Shown here in pieces: positions 24,130 through 33,005 of a stretch of 33,561 nt of DNA. The DNA lies in the NCBI GenBank assembly GCA_020061465.1, contig JAGUYG010000101.1, positions 1 through 33,561 of the forward strand, read 5' to 3'. The DNA comes from Ignavibacteriales bacterium. Its GTDB lineage: Bacteria; Bacteroidota; Ignavibacteria; Ignavibacteriales; Ignavibacteriaceae. The notes below the pieces were generated by a model, which saw only the letters and a list, made by a program, of their open reading frames with translations, was not told the origin of the DNA and did no database searches. Position numbers and translations under genes: made by a program. Position 1 is the first letter of the stretch. Each line of letters opens with the position of its first letter.

Positions 24130-24537
24130 ATGTACTCTGCATTTGAAACGGAAGTGAGAATTCGTCCCGACGATATTGACTTGAATAACCACGTTCACAA
24201 CACTAAATATTTAGATTACGTACTTGCTGCGCGTTATGACCAAATGATAAACAATTATAAGATGTCTATGGATGAATTTTGGAAGTTAGGTTATAACTGG
24301 GTTGTAAGTATAACATATATTGAGTACAAGAGAGCTTTAACTTTGGAAGATCGGATATTAGTGCGCACGCAGGTTGATTCCGTAAACGGCGCACAGTGCC
24401 GTGTAAATTTTTGGATTTTAAAAAAAGAAAATAGAAAAGCAGCCGCCGAAGGTTATTTAATCTATACAATGATTTCTACAACCAGCGGAAGACCGGTAAG
24501 AGTACCGGATGAAGTAATTGAGAGGTATTCGGTATAA
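24130..24537 (+). CDS. acyl thioesterase of the hotdog (4HBT) fold
   Basis: A 135-residue protein. VRIRPDDIDLNNHVHNTKYLD is the hotdog thioesterase signature: the Asp and the Asn-His in the active-site region, then a substrate helix AARYDQMI, followed by VSITYIEYKRAL and a closing sheet strand AAEGYLIYTMI. It hydrolyses acyl-CoA or acyl-ACP esters; the precise substrate is not visible. It begins 34 bases after the porin gene with GGAAAGGGA upstream. Confidence 0.88.
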   Translation: MYSAFETEVRIRPDDIDLNNHVHNTKYLDYVLAARYDQMINNYKMSMDEFWKLGYNWVVSITYIEYKRALTLEDRILVRTQVDSVNGAQCRVNFWILKKENRKAAAEGYLIYTMISTTSGRPVRVPDEVIERYSV

Positions 24538-24585
24538 TAATAACATATAACGATATTTTGCTTACAAAAAGGAGGATAATTAATT

Positions 24586-25647
24586 ATGCAAGACTTCTTA
24601 AATCAAACTTACTTTAACAATACAATACTCAGCTATCTGATTGCACTAGGTGTATTTGTTTTAGGCATCATAATTATAAACATTTTTAAAAGAATAGTAT
24701 TAAGCAGACTAAAAAAATGGTCAGCCAAAACAGATACAACTATAGATGATTTTCTTATCAAGGGAATTGAAAAATCGGGGATACCGTTGCTTTATTTTGG
24801 GTCGTTTTATTTGGCGGCAAAAACTTTAACCATTCCCGATAAAACTTTTCAGATCATCTATGTGCTTTCAGCAGTGCTTATTACATTCTTTGCTATTAAG
24901 TTTATCACCTCGTCGATTAATTACTCGCTAAATCTTTATTTGGATAAACAAGAAAAAGCCGAAGAAAGAAAAAAGCAGGTAAAAGGAATAACCACTCTGA
25001 TAAATTTAATTATCTGGGCTTTAGGGTTTATTTTCCTGTTAGATAATCTGGGCTTTGAAATTACGGCGGTTATTGCAGGTTTGGGTATAGGCGGAATAGC
25101 AATTGCTCTTGCAGCACAAACTATACTTGGCGATCTGTTCAGCTATTTTGTTATCTTCTTCGACAGACCTTTTGAAATAGGTGACTTTATAATTGTTGGC
25201 GATAAAATAGGTACTGTTGAATACATCGGAATAAAAACTACCCGTCTGCGAAGTCTTAGCGGTGAACAAATTGTCCTTTCAAATACCGACCTAACAAATT
25301 CAAGAGTGCATAATTATAAAAGAATGGAAAAGAGGCGTGTTGTTTTTAAACTTGGTGTTGTTTACCAAACACCCGCTAAAATCCTTAATGAAATTCCTGC
25401 ACTTGTAAGGAGTATTATCGAATCACAGTCAGATGTAACTTTCGACAGGGGGCATTTCTCTTCTTATGGAGATTTCAGTCTTAACTTTGAGTTTGTGTAT
25501 TTTGTTTTAGGCTCAGATTATGTTAAGTATATGGATACGCAGCAAAAAATCAATCTCTCGATCTATGAGGAATTTGAAAAGAAGGGAATTGAGTTTGCTT
25601 ATCCTACCCAAACTTTGTTTGTGAATAAAACGGATAGTCAGACTTAA
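24586..25647 (+). CDS. small-conductance mechanosensitive channel (MscS family)
   Basis: A 353-residue protein. Several N-terminal membrane helices (about 15-40, 65-85, 88-110, 140-155) lead to the pore helix GLGIGGIAIALAAQTILGDL, the Gly/Ala-rich MscS TM3. It is followed by the beta domain FDRPFEIGDFIIVGDKIGTV and the cytoplasmic alpha/beta cage with a C-terminal FAYPTQTLFV strand. It opens under membrane tension to release solutes. AGGAGG lies about 14 bases before the ATG. Single gene; a decayed gene follows on the other strand. Confidence 0.95.
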   Translation: MQDFLNQTYFNNTILSYLIALGVFVLGIIIINIFKRIVLSRLKKWSAKTDTTIDDFLIKGIEKSGIPLLYFGSFYLAAKTLTIPDKTFQIIYVLSAVLITFFAIKFITSSINYSLNLYLDKQEKAEERKKQVKGITTLINLIIWALGFIFLLDNLGFEITAVIAGLGIGGIAIALAAQTILGDLFSYFVIFFDRPFEIGDFIIVGDKIGTVEYIGIKTTRLRSLSGEQIVLSNTDLTNSRVHNYKRMEKRRVVFKLGVVYQTPAKILNEIPALVRSIIESQSDVTFDRGHFSSYGDFSLNFEFVYFVLGSDYVKYMDTQQKINLSIYEEFEKKGIEFAYPTQTLFVNKTDSQT

Positions 25648-25781
25648 GTGTAGTGAGAAAGATTTATTAAATTTTTTTTGTCTGTATAAAACCACCATTC
25701 TTTTGAGGGTGACCAATGGGTAAAAGATATGAATTATAATTGCAAATAATAAAAGAAATCTTTGTAGAGACGGTAATATTC

Positions 25782-26125
25782 TTAACCGAAACAACCGCAG
25801 GTTACTTGTACACCATCAATTATTTTAACTATTATCGAACCTGTAAGAATTATTAGTAAATATTTAACACCTTCAAAGATAAAATGTGTTGAAATTTTAG
25901 CATAATCGATATTGCGAGTATACCTTCAAATATAGGAATGAAAGAACTGATAAAGGGCACAAAATTATCCGGCAAAACAGTAAACTTATATAGAATGCTT
26001 TGAAATGAATTTATATTGCCTAGTTTTGTTAGAGAGGGAATCAATAAAATTGCAGCAATGAAAGAGATTGATAAATAGATTTTGAGATAAAACGTTATAC
26101 TAAATATTAAAAAATATTACTATTT
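25782..26125 (-). pseudogene. MauE/DoxX-like membrane protein, frameshifted
   Basis: On the minus strand one frame reads IAAILLIPSLTKLGNINSFQ, then FTVLPDNFVPFISS, then FEGILAISIML, with the Phe/Glu pattern of MauE-family proteins (..AGxxKL..F, PxxEllxGl). It stops at 25853. A neighbouring frame then continues LLIILTGSIIVKI and ends VTCGCFG at 25784; CGCFG is the hallmark Cys pair of MauE-like proteins. No ATG precedes the homologous region, and the frames are disconnected near 25860. The family takes part in thiol/disulfide or methylamine-oxidase maturation. This copy is dead. Confidence 0.62.
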
Positions 26126-26345
26126 AATAACTCCAAAATAGATCAAAACTTGTTCAGTAAATTTGAAAAGGTAAAAATTTTTCAGCACAATGAATAGTTC
26201 ATTGAAGATCTTACATTGTTCATTATACCGCCGGGGCTAATGGATAAATTATACATTATAAATTATTCATTGTAAATTACAGCGGCAGAAACAAAGCTGT
26301 TTACCTGTTTGAAGAATTTTATGATAAAGAGAGGGGAAATAAATT
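26126..26345. other. intergenic, nothing definite
   Basis: AT-rich. A loose repeat of TCATTG/CAATGA words is visible around 26190-26280 (GAATAGTTCATTG, TTGTTCATTAT, AATTATTCATTG), which could form weak stems. No gene recognised. Confidence 0.35.
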
Positions 26346-27446
26346 ATGGGACTTGGAATCGGAATAATTGGTTTGCCGAATGTGGGGAAATCGACCCTAT
26401 TTAATGCACTGACAAAAGCACAGAATGCACAAACTGCCAATTATCCTTTCTGTACGATTGAACCAAACAAAGCAGTCGTAATAGTTCCCGACGAAAGACT
26501 AAACAAGCTTGCAGAGCTTGTTAATCCTGTTAGCACGATATTTTCGACCATAGACTTTTATGATATTGCCGGATTAGTTAAAGGCGCCAGTAAAGGCGAA
26601 GGATTAGGAAATCAATTTTTATCGCACATTAGAGAAGCTAAAGCATTAATTCACATTGTTCGATGTTTTGAGCATAATGATATTGTGCACGTAACGGGTA
26701 AAATAAATCCGGTTGAAGAGATTCAAACCGTTGAGACGGAACTTCTGCTTGCCGATATTCAAACTGTTGAAAAAAAATTAGACAAGCTTCAAAAGTTGTT
26801 GAAAGGCGATAAATCAGTTAAAGATGAGGTTGCTTGCTGTGAAGCATTACTAAATTTTTTAAATGAAGGCAAACCGGCAATTGTCTTTCCAGATATGGAA
26901 AAAGAAACATTCAAACAAATTCTGAAAGAAACAGGGTTGTTAACAGCAAAACGAGTAATTTATTGCTGCAACGTTGATGAAGAAGGATTGTTGGAAGACA
27001 ATGATTACGTAAAGATGGTGAAAGAGTTTGCAAGCCTGGAACAATTTGAAGCTGTGAAAATATCCGCAAAGATTGAAGAAGAGCTGATAGGATTGGATGA
27101 AAGCGAACGAAAGGAGTATCTCTCTGCTTTTGGAATTGAAGAAGGAGGATTAGAAAAAATTATAAGGAAATGTTTTCAAATGTTAGAGTTGATAAGCTTC
27201 TTCACAACCCGCTCAAAAGAACTTCGTGCCTGGACGATACCTCAAGGAACCAAAGCACCGCAGGCTGCCGGTGTAATTCATACAGACTTTGAACGGGGAT
27301 TTATTCGCGCCGAAGTTGTTAGTTATGAAGATTTTATTAAATATGGCTCTGAATCCGAATGCCGTCATCAAGGAATAATGAGAACCGAAGGAAAGGATTA
27401 TGTTGTGCAGGATGGAGATGTAATACATTTTCTATTCAATGTTTGA
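26346..27446 (+). CDS. ychF: redox-responsive ATPase/GTPase YchF (OLA1 family)
   Basis: A 366-residue protein, the usual length. The P-loop is GLPNVGKST at residues 9-17, Switch II is DIAGLVKGASKGEGLGN, the NxDE-like CCNVDEEGL replaces NKxD as in YchF (ATP preference), and a C-terminal TGS domain contains FFTTRSKELRAW and TDFERGFIRAEVV. It associates with ribosomes and translation stress responses. The start is supported by AGAGGGG about nine bases upstream. Neighbours are unrelated. Confidence 0.96.
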   Translation: MGLGIGIIGLPNVGKSTLFNALTKAQNAQTANYPFCTIEPNKAVVIVPDERLNKLAELVNPVSTIFSTIDFYDIAGLVKGASKGEGLGNQFLSHIREAKALIHIVRCFEHNDIVHVTGKINPVEEIQTVETELLLADIQTVEKKLDKLQKLLKGDKSVKDEVACCEALLNFLNEGKPAIVFPDMEKETFKQILKETGLLTAKRVIYCCNVDEEGLLEDNDYVKMVKEFASLEQFEAVKISAKIEEELIGLDESERKEYLSAFGIEEGGLEKIIRKCFQMLELISFFTTRSKELRAWTIPQGTKAPQAAGVIHTDFERGFIRAEVVSYEDFIKYGSESECRHQGIMRTEGKDYVVQDGDVIHFLFNV

Positions 27447-28156
27447 TTGATTTAAGTAACTTTGAAATACAACTTTCTTTCTATTAGCTTTTTTGTTTAC
27501 TCGTTAATGCTACATAGAATTTTATTTTTTAAGGAGAACTCAAATCCCAGTTAATCTACCAAATAATTTTGTGTTTTAGTGGCTTGATGACTTATGTTTT
27601 TAATTCACTTAACAACCGAAGTGTCTCCCAAGATCCTATGAATATTGCCACGATGTCACAAAGGCTCGAAGAATCACAGCGTAGCAGTCAGACTGATCCT
27701 TCGGAAAAGCTACAAACAATCAGACTGATCCTTCGGAAAAGTAGAACTCATCCCTCAAATGAGTCCTTTGGACAACCCTTCTCTTAAGAAGAGAAGGGCT
27801 TATTAATAGTGGTGTCTTTTTATTCGCAGTTCTGACAGAAATACAAATACAATGTTAGCACTGATAATAAGTCTCTCTCTTTTTAAGAGAGAGATTATCC
27901 CAAAGGGATGCCTTTGGCAGAGAGAGTTTAAAAGTACCGTATATAGAGCAACAAATCAGATTGATCCTTCGGAAATGTTTGCTTAAAAAACAAACTTTTT
28001 TAACGTAGTATCACTAAGATTATTTTCGATTAGATAATAGCGCCGTTGAGAACTAATTCAAAATTTTTGTATGAAGTGAGTAGTTCAAATAGCATTTAAT
28101 AATCCATTTCAATAATTTAACCGGCAATTATTCTTCATTCATTAAAAAATATCTTC
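27447..28156. repeat. 710-base gene-free stretch with hairpins and short direct repeats
   Basis: Three copies of a CAGA(C/T)TGATCCTTCGGAAA motif occur at about 27691, 27731 and 27958, the first two 40 bases apart. A perfect hairpin with 10-bp arms CCCTTCTCTT/AAGAGAAGGG lies at about 27776-27798. Another, CTCTCTCTT/AAGAGAGAG, lies near 27874-27894, followed by ATTATCCCAAAGGGATGCC, a sequence style seen in dispersed Bacteroidota intergenic repeats. No coding gene is supported; short open frames here show no protein pattern. Confidence 0.6.
27776..27798. terminator. strong hairpin, possible terminator/repeat arm
   Basis: CCCTTCTCTT, AAG, AAGAGAAGGG: perfect 10-bp arms. No T-tract follows, so it may be part of the repeat rather than a working terminator. 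Confidence 0.4.
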
Positions 28157-29473
28157 ATGAAAATTTTAATTAGGACATTTTTAAGCATTACAATTTGCTT
28201 TGCTTTTTGCGGTTCAATTTCTCCGCAGTCAAATACTATAGTTTTTAAGGGGGCTTTAATATATCCAATTGCGGGTGGTGAGATAAATAATGGGGTTCTG
28301 ATAATAAAAGGTGGTAAAATTATTTCAGTCGGAAGTGAAGAGGATATAATCGTTCCTGAAGATGCATCGATAATCGATGTTTCCGGCAAAGTTATTATGC
28401 CTGGATTGATTGATACACATTCACACATTGGTGAAGGTGATGGCGGTGATGCTTCATCGGCTGTTCATCCGGAGGTAAGAATACTTGATGCGATTGATCC
28501 GCAAAGCGATACATTTAAGAAAGCTCTTGCCGGCGGTATTACAACCGTTAATGTTATGCCCGGTTCCGGACATTTAATGAGCGGGCAAACAGTCTATTTA
28601 AAAATGCGCAAAGGAGCAAAAACTATAAATGATCTTCTTTTCTGTGAAAATGTATTAACTGAAATCTGCGGCGGATTGAAGATGGCAAACGGAACAAATT
28701 CGCTGAGAGAACCTCCCTTCCCCGGAACGCGTGCTAAGTCTGCCGCAATCATTAGACAACTATTTATAAAAGCTCAAGAGTATAAAGTAAAAGTTGATGC
28801 AGCTAAGAGTGATCCAACGAAAAAACCGGAGCGTGATCTTGAGATGGAAACACTTCTTGAAGTGCTTGATGGAAAAAGAATAGTTCACCATCATACGCAT
28901 CGTGCAGATGACATCATGACAGTAATCAGATTATCGCAGGAATTTGGTTTCAAAGTAGTGCTGCATCATGTTAGCGAAGGATGGAAAGTTGCCGATGAAA
29001 TTGCAAAAGCTAAAATCCCATGTTCAATTATCTTGATAGACTCGCCGGGTGGAAAATTGGAAGCGGTCGGCTTGAGTTTTAAAACCGGTGCAGTTTTAGA
29101 ACAAGCCGGTGTTGAAGTTGCATATCATACAGACGACGGAATAACCGATTCCCGTTTATTTATTCGCTCGGCAGCATTCGGAGTTAGAGCAGGTATGTCA
29201 CGACAAAAAGCTTTAGAAGCATTAACGATTACCGGGGCAAAAATGTTAGGACTTGAGAACCGCGTTGGTTCTCTAGAAAAAGGCTCGGATGCCGATTTCA
29301 TTATTTTATCCGGCAATCCCTTCAGCATTTTTACACATGTTGAACAAACATGGGTTGAAGGCAAAAAAGTATTCGATCGTTCTAATCCCGACGACTTAAA
29401 ATATGCTATCGGCGGTTATGAAGTTTTTAGAGGCGATTATCAAGAAGTGCATAACTGCGGAGGTGATCAATGA
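28157..29473 (+). CDS. secreted metal-dependent amidohydrolase (imidazolonepropionase-like)
   Basis: A 438-residue protein with a signal peptide (about 1-24). It is a composite-domain amidohydrolase with the metal ligands in place: DTHSH with H88 and H90, VHHHTH at 243-248, VVLHH at 267-271, and AYHTDDG at 322-328 with the catalytic Asp. FPGTRAKSAAIIRQLF and KLEAVGLSFKTGA are typical of the periplasmic/secreted subgroup that hydrolyses cyclic amides or peptides. It shares an ATGA with the next gene, which encodes a paralogue lacking these ligands, so the two products probably act together. Substrate unknown. Confidence 0.88.
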   Translation: MKILIRTFLSITICFAFCGSISPQSNTIVFKGALIYPIAGGEINNGVLIIKGGKIISVGSEEDIIVPEDASIIDVSGKVIMPGLIDTHSHIGEGDGGDASSAVHPEVRILDAIDPQSDTFKKALAGGITTVNVMPGSGHLMSGQTVYLKMRKGAKTINDLLFCENVLTEICGGLKMANGTNSLREPPFPGTRAKSAAIIRQLFIKAQEYKVKVDAAKSDPTKKPERDLEMETLLEVLDGKRIVHHHTHRADDIMTVIRLSQEFGFKVVLHHVSEGWKVADEIAKAKIPCSIILIDSPGGKLEAVGLSFKTGAVLEQAGVEVAYHTDDGITDSRLFIRSAAFGVRAGMSRQKALEALTITGAKMLGLENRVGSLEKGSDADFIILSGNPFSIFTHVEQTWVEGKKVFDRSNPDDLKYAIGGYEVFRGDYQEVHNCGGDQ

Positions 29474-30690
29474 AAAGTATATTTTTTCTTTCAGTCTGTT
29501 TAGGAATTTTCGTTTCAGTATTAGCTTCTGATGCTATCGCACAAATTGCAATCAAGGCAAAAGTAATTTACACTATGTCAGGTGAACCTGTTAAAGAAGG
29601 CATCATCTTAATCAATAATGGTAAGATCGAAAATGTCGGGTACGCTTCAGATGTTTTTATACCGGAAAACTATGATATTATTATGGCAAACGTTGTTACA
29701 CCCGGCTTGATTGATGCACACACAGTTGTGGGTCTTTCGGGTATTTTAAATTACAGCCATGATCAAGATCAACTTGATAAAACCGAAGCTATTCAACCTG
29801 AATTAAGAGCTATAGATGCTTACAATAACCGTGAGGCATTGGTCGAGTGGCTCCGTAATTTTGGAATAACTACAATTCATACCGGTCACGCTCCGGGTGC
29901 ACTTGCAAGCGGACAAACAATGATAGTAAAAACATACGGCGAAAATTTAACCGAAGCTATTATCTCTCATTCAAAGTGTGTTGCATTTAGTTTAGGTTCT
30001 ACCGTATCAAGAAATTTCAAAAAACCCGGCTCACGTTCAAAAGGAATTGCAATGCTTCGTCAGGAATTCCTAAAAGCAAAAGATTATTTAGAGAAAAGAA
30101 ATCAAGATAAAGAAGACAAAAAACCAGCTCGCAATCTGCGTTTAGAAGCATTAGCCGATGTACTCGAAGGTAAGCTTTATGCATTATTCACGGTGAATCA
30201 AGCAGTTGAAATTATGGGGGCACTTAGATTAGCCGAAGAATTTAACTTTAAGCTGATTTTAGACGGTGCCGCTGAGGCTTATCTGTTGATAAACGAAATC
30301 AAAAAAGCCGGTGTGCCAATAATTTTACACCCGACTATGGTTAGAAATTACGGCTCTTCGAAGAACGCTTCCTTTGAAACAGCTAAAAAATTGAAAGAAG
30401 CCGGAATCACTTTTGCAATTCAAAGCGGGTATGAAAGTTATGTACCAAAAACCCGTCTCGTGCTATTTGAAGCCGCCGTAGCTCATGCGAACGGTTTATC
30501 TTTTCAAGATGCATTAGCTTCCATTACGATTGATGCAGCAAAGATATTAGGTATTGAAAATAGAGTGGGTATGATTGAACCGGGTAAAGATGCCGACGTG
30601 GTTTTGTTTGACGGAAATCCGTTTGAATATACAACTCACGTCTGTCAGGTAATCATCAACGGCGAAATCGTTAAAGAAGATTGTTATTAA
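29470..30690 (+). CDS. amidohydrolase-family paralogue lacking the metal-binding residues
   Basis: A 406-residue protein with a signal peptide (1-24, ..SDAIAQ) and the same fold and order as the upstream enzyme: GLIDAHTVVG, RSKGIAMLRQEFLKAKDY, LASITIDAAKILGIENRVG, GKDADVVLFDGNPF. The catalytic positions are changed. HxH is HTV (84-86), the His-rich strand is KLYALFTVNQ (235-244), the second His strand is LILDGAAEA (262-270), and HTDDG is QSGYE (318-322). It is therefore predicted to be a non-catalytic partner or substrate-binding subunit. ATGA overlap with the upstream gene implies coupled translation in fixed proportion. Confidence 0.85.
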   Translation: MKSIFFLSVCLGIFVSVLASDAIAQIAIKAKVIYTMSGEPVKEGIILINNGKIENVGYASDVFIPENYDIIMANVVTPGLIDAHTVVGLSGILNYSHDQDQLDKTEAIQPELRAIDAYNNREALVEWLRNFGITTIHTGHAPGALASGQTMIVKTYGENLTEAIISHSKCVAFSLGSTVSRNFKKPGSRSKGIAMLRQEFLKAKDYLEKRNQDKEDKKPARNLRLEALADVLEGKLYALFTVNQAVEIMGALRLAEEFNFKLILDGAAEAYLLINEIKKAGVPIILHPTMVRNYGSSKNASFETAKKLKEAGITFAIQSGYESYVPKTRLVLFEAAVAHANGLSFQDALASITIDAAKILGIENRVGMIEPGKDADVVLFDGNPFEYTTHVCQVIINGEIVKEDCY

Positions 30691-30721
30691 TTCAAGTTTC
30701 TGTAATCGATTGTAAATTGTT

Positions 30722-31492
30722 ATGTGCTTATTATTAGTTGCAAAAAATTCTCATCCAAAATTCAAGTTTATTTTAGCTGCAAACAGGGATGAGTTTTATA
30801 ACAGAGAATCCTTACCCGCATATTTCTGGAAAGAATATCCTTCTTTACTCGCAGGGAAAGATTTAAAGGAAGGCGGCACATGGCTGGGTATCACTAAATC
30901 GGGAAAGCTTGCCGCAATTACTAATTACCGCGACATACGAAACTTAAAAAATAATGCGCCTTCACGAGGTATGTTAACTTTGAATTTTTTAATAAATGAA
31001 ATTTCACCACAGCATTATTATGAAAAATTAGAAAGTAACGGCAGCAACTATAACGGCTATAATTTGATATTCGGAAACCTTAATCAGCTTTTTTATTTCT
31101 CAAATGTATCGAAAGAATTTAAAGAATTGCAAAACGGAATTTATGGATTAAGTAACAGTCTGCTCGATGTACCCTGGGCTAAGGTTGAACAAAGTAAGGA
31201 GAGATTAAGTGTATTGTTATCAAAACCATCATTTGAGATGAATGATCTGTTTGACATTTTATTCGACGAAACCACGGCAGATGACGATACACTTCCCGAT
31301 ACGGGTTTAAGCATTGATCTTGAGAGAATTCTTTCGGCAATATTCATAAAAACGCAGGGTTACGGAACCCGTTCTTCAACTATAATATTAGTTAACAAAA
31401 AATCTGAAGTTGCTTTTATTGAAAAAACATATCATCCAGAATCGGATAATTTTACAACCAAGGATTTTAACTTCACTCTCGATTTAATTTGA
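30722..31492 (+). CDS. NRDE-family protein (TANGO2-like)
   Basis: A 256-residue protein beginning MCLLLVAKNSHPKFKFILAA with ANRDEFYNRES, the NRDE motif that names the family, then GKDLKEGGTWLGITKSGKLA and ITNYRD. The conserved Cys2 could act as an N-terminal nucleophile after Met removal. Later YGTRSSTIILV and FIEKTYHP match the family C-terminus. The eukaryotic homologue TANGO2 has been linked to haem or lipid metabolism; the bacterial role is not established. No strong ribosome-binding site. Confidence 0.9.
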   Translation: MCLLLVAKNSHPKFKFILAANRDEFYNRESLPAYFWKEYPSLLAGKDLKEGGTWLGITKSGKLAAITNYRDIRNLKNNAPSRGMLTLNFLINEISPQHYYEKLESNGSNYNGYNLIFGNLNQLFYFSNVSKEFKELQNGIYGLSNSLLDVPWAKVEQSKERLSVLLSKPSFEMNDLFDILFDETTADDDTLPDTGLSIDLERILSAIFIKTQGYGTRSSTIILVNKKSEVAFIEKTYHPESDNFTTKDFNFTLDLI

Positions 31493-31522
31493 TATAAAAA
31501 ATTGAATGCTCATCAAGCAAAT

Positions 31523-31801
31523 ATGGAATTAGACATCAAGCATGATAAAAAGAATCAACGCTTTTATGCAATCCTAAACGGAAAAGAAGCTAAACTTGAT
31601 TACAGTTTTGTTGATGAAGAAACTATTAATTTTCGATTTACTTATGTGCCGCTGGAATTAAGAGGGAAGGGTATCGCCGCAAAAATTGTAGAAGAAGGAT
31701 TGAGATATGCAATTGAAAATAATTATAAAATTATTCCGTCATGCTCTTATGTTGATTTGTTTATCGAACGTAATGAAAAATATAAGAATTTGTTGCTGTG
31801 A
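31523..31801 (+). CDS. small GNAT-family acetyltransferase (YjdJ-like)
   Basis: Start taken at ATG 31523; an in-frame TTG at 31502 would add seven residues. The 92-residue protein has NFRFTYVPLELRGKGIAAKI, with the acetyl-CoA pyrophosphate loop R-G-K-G-I-A, then VEEGLRYAIENNYKIIPSCS and a final YVDLFIERN. This small single-domain form is typical of the YjdJ/Gtn10 group, whose substrate is unknown. It ends just before a bidirectional terminator. Confidence 0.82.
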   Translation: MELDIKHDKKNQRFYAILNGKEAKLDYSFVDEETINFRFTYVPLELRGKGIAAKIVEEGLRYAIENNYKIIPSCSYVDLFIERNEKYKNLLL

Positions 31802-31809
31802 TTAAAAAA

Positions 31810-31860
31810 GAAAGATGACATCTTTTTGCTTACGGCTCACTTCGAAAGATGTCATCTTTC
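31810..31860. terminator. bidirectional terminator between convergent genes
   Basis: GAAAGATGACATCTTT pairs perfectly over 16 bp with AAAGATGTCATCTTTC across a 19-base loop. It has A-rich sequence on the left and T-rich on the right, so it works for the GNAT gene and for osmC on the other strand. Each arm contains a near-palindrome AAGATG(A/T)CATCTT. Confidence 0.8.
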
Positions 31861-31865
31861 ACAAT

Positions 31866-32294
31866 TTATTTCAGTTTGGCATTTAAAATAAATTCTGTTC
31901 CTGTTAATGCTTTAGAAACAGGACAAGTACCCTTTGTTTCACCTGCATGTTTGAGAAAATCGCTCTCGCTTATTCCTTCGACATCGCCGATAGTATTAAT
32001 TTCAATTTTTGTTATCTTAAATGCGCCTTCGACTTTTTCTATAAAAACATTATCCTCGGTTTGAATTGAATTAACTTTGAATCCTGCTTTTGATAAACCG
32101 TTTGCAAACGCCATTGAAAAACAGGCAGCATGAGCTGCACCCACCAACTCTTCGGGGTTTGTTTCATTTCCCTGTTCAAATCTTGATACAAAATTGTATG
32201 GAATGTTTTTCAACACTCCTGTTTCGGTCGAAATATTTCCGCTTCCATTTAGTAGATTGCCTCTCCATTCAGCATTGCCTTTTCTTACGGGCAT
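31866..32294 (-). CDS. osmC: OsmC-family organic peroxide reductase
   Basis: A 142-residue protein. The two redox cysteines are C58 in AHAACFSMAF and C124 in GTCPVSKAL; R38 and E49 (TNPEELVGAAH) occupy the active-site positions of OsmC. It reduces organic hydroperoxides using thiols. Single-gene unit; AGGAG lies about six bases before the ATG at 32292-32294. Ends at the shared terminator with the GNAT gene. Confidence 0.93.
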   Translation of the reverse strand: MPVRKGNAEWRGNLLNGSGNISTETGVLKNIPYNFVSRFEQGNETNPEELVGAAHAACFSMAFANGLSKAGFKVNSIQTEDNVFIEKVEGAFKITKIEINTIGDVEGISESDFLKHAGETKGTCPVSKALTGTEFILNAKLK

Positions 32295-32411
32295 AAGTAA
32301 TCTCCTGTTGTGATAAATAATATTTTAGTAACGGTCGAAAATTTAATCAAATTGAAAATGATTTACTTGAAATTGGAGCATACTAAAATTAAAATGTGAT
32401 AGAGATTTGTT

Positions 32412-32915
32412 CTAATCCAAATTGGAATAAAATCTTATTCCAATAGCGGCATCGGCTGACGACCCAAAATCAGGTGAAAACCCGATCAACATTCCTATTT
32501 CGAAGAAAAGTTCTAACGGAGTATTTTCAGGAATAACATTTACGCCAAAGACACCGCGGGCAGCTATACCAAGTTCGCTTTTTTCTCTGAAATATTTGCC
32601 TTTGTACCAGAAACCATTTCCTTTGCCTATACCCAAAGCACCTCCGGCTCCTGCATAAAGGTTCGCTATCCTCGATCTAAAAGCATCGAAGTGCCAAAGA
32701 TAATCTACACCAATGCGCGGGCTGCCGAAATATGAAGCTCCCACATCAACAACAAATGCGTTTGCGGCGGCAGTCCAAAACTTTACCGTAGCCCCGCTGG
32801 GGTCTCCCAAAATAATTCCGAAGCCAAAATTTTTCCCCTCGGGACCCTGCGCATAAATCATCGAAATATTAATTAATACATTTAAAATGATTATAGTAAA
32901 AACTGCTTTTAGCAT
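32412..32915 (-). CDS. small predicted outer-membrane protein (DUF3996-like)
   Basis: A 167-residue protein with a signal peptide (about 1-22, ..SMIYAQ). Then come strand-rich repeats: GFGIILGDPSGATVKFW, NAFVVDVGASYFGSPRIGVD, LYAGAGGALGIGKG, ELGIAARGVFGVNV, ending AIGIRFYSNLD. The opening GIILGDPSGATVK is typical of small barrels annotated as DUF3996-like in this phylum. No function known. Single gene. Confidence 0.75.
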   Translation of the reverse strand: MLKAVFTIIILNVLINISMIYAQGPEGKNFGFGIILGDPSGATVKFWTAAANAFVVDVGASYFGSPRIGVDYLWHFDAFRSRIANLYAGAGGALGIGKGNGFWYKGKYFREKSELGIAARGVFGVNVIPENTPLELFFEIGMLIGFSPDFGSSADAAIGIRFYSNLD

Positions 32916-33005
32916 TTTTAATTCTCTTTGTTTTATCTTTAAATATTAAATAAGTAATTTCCATGCCCCATAGTCAAGCCAATAATTTTTTGTGCTGAGG
33001 TTTTT

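Noticed and set aside
27569-27787. 72-residue open frame after ychF
   Set aside because: It runs through direct repeats and hairpins, its translation has no domain pattern, and there is no ribosome-binding site.
27447-28156. CRISPR array
   Set aside because: The repeated GATCCTTCGGAAA motifs are only about 20 bases, irregularly spaced and only three in number, with no cas genes.
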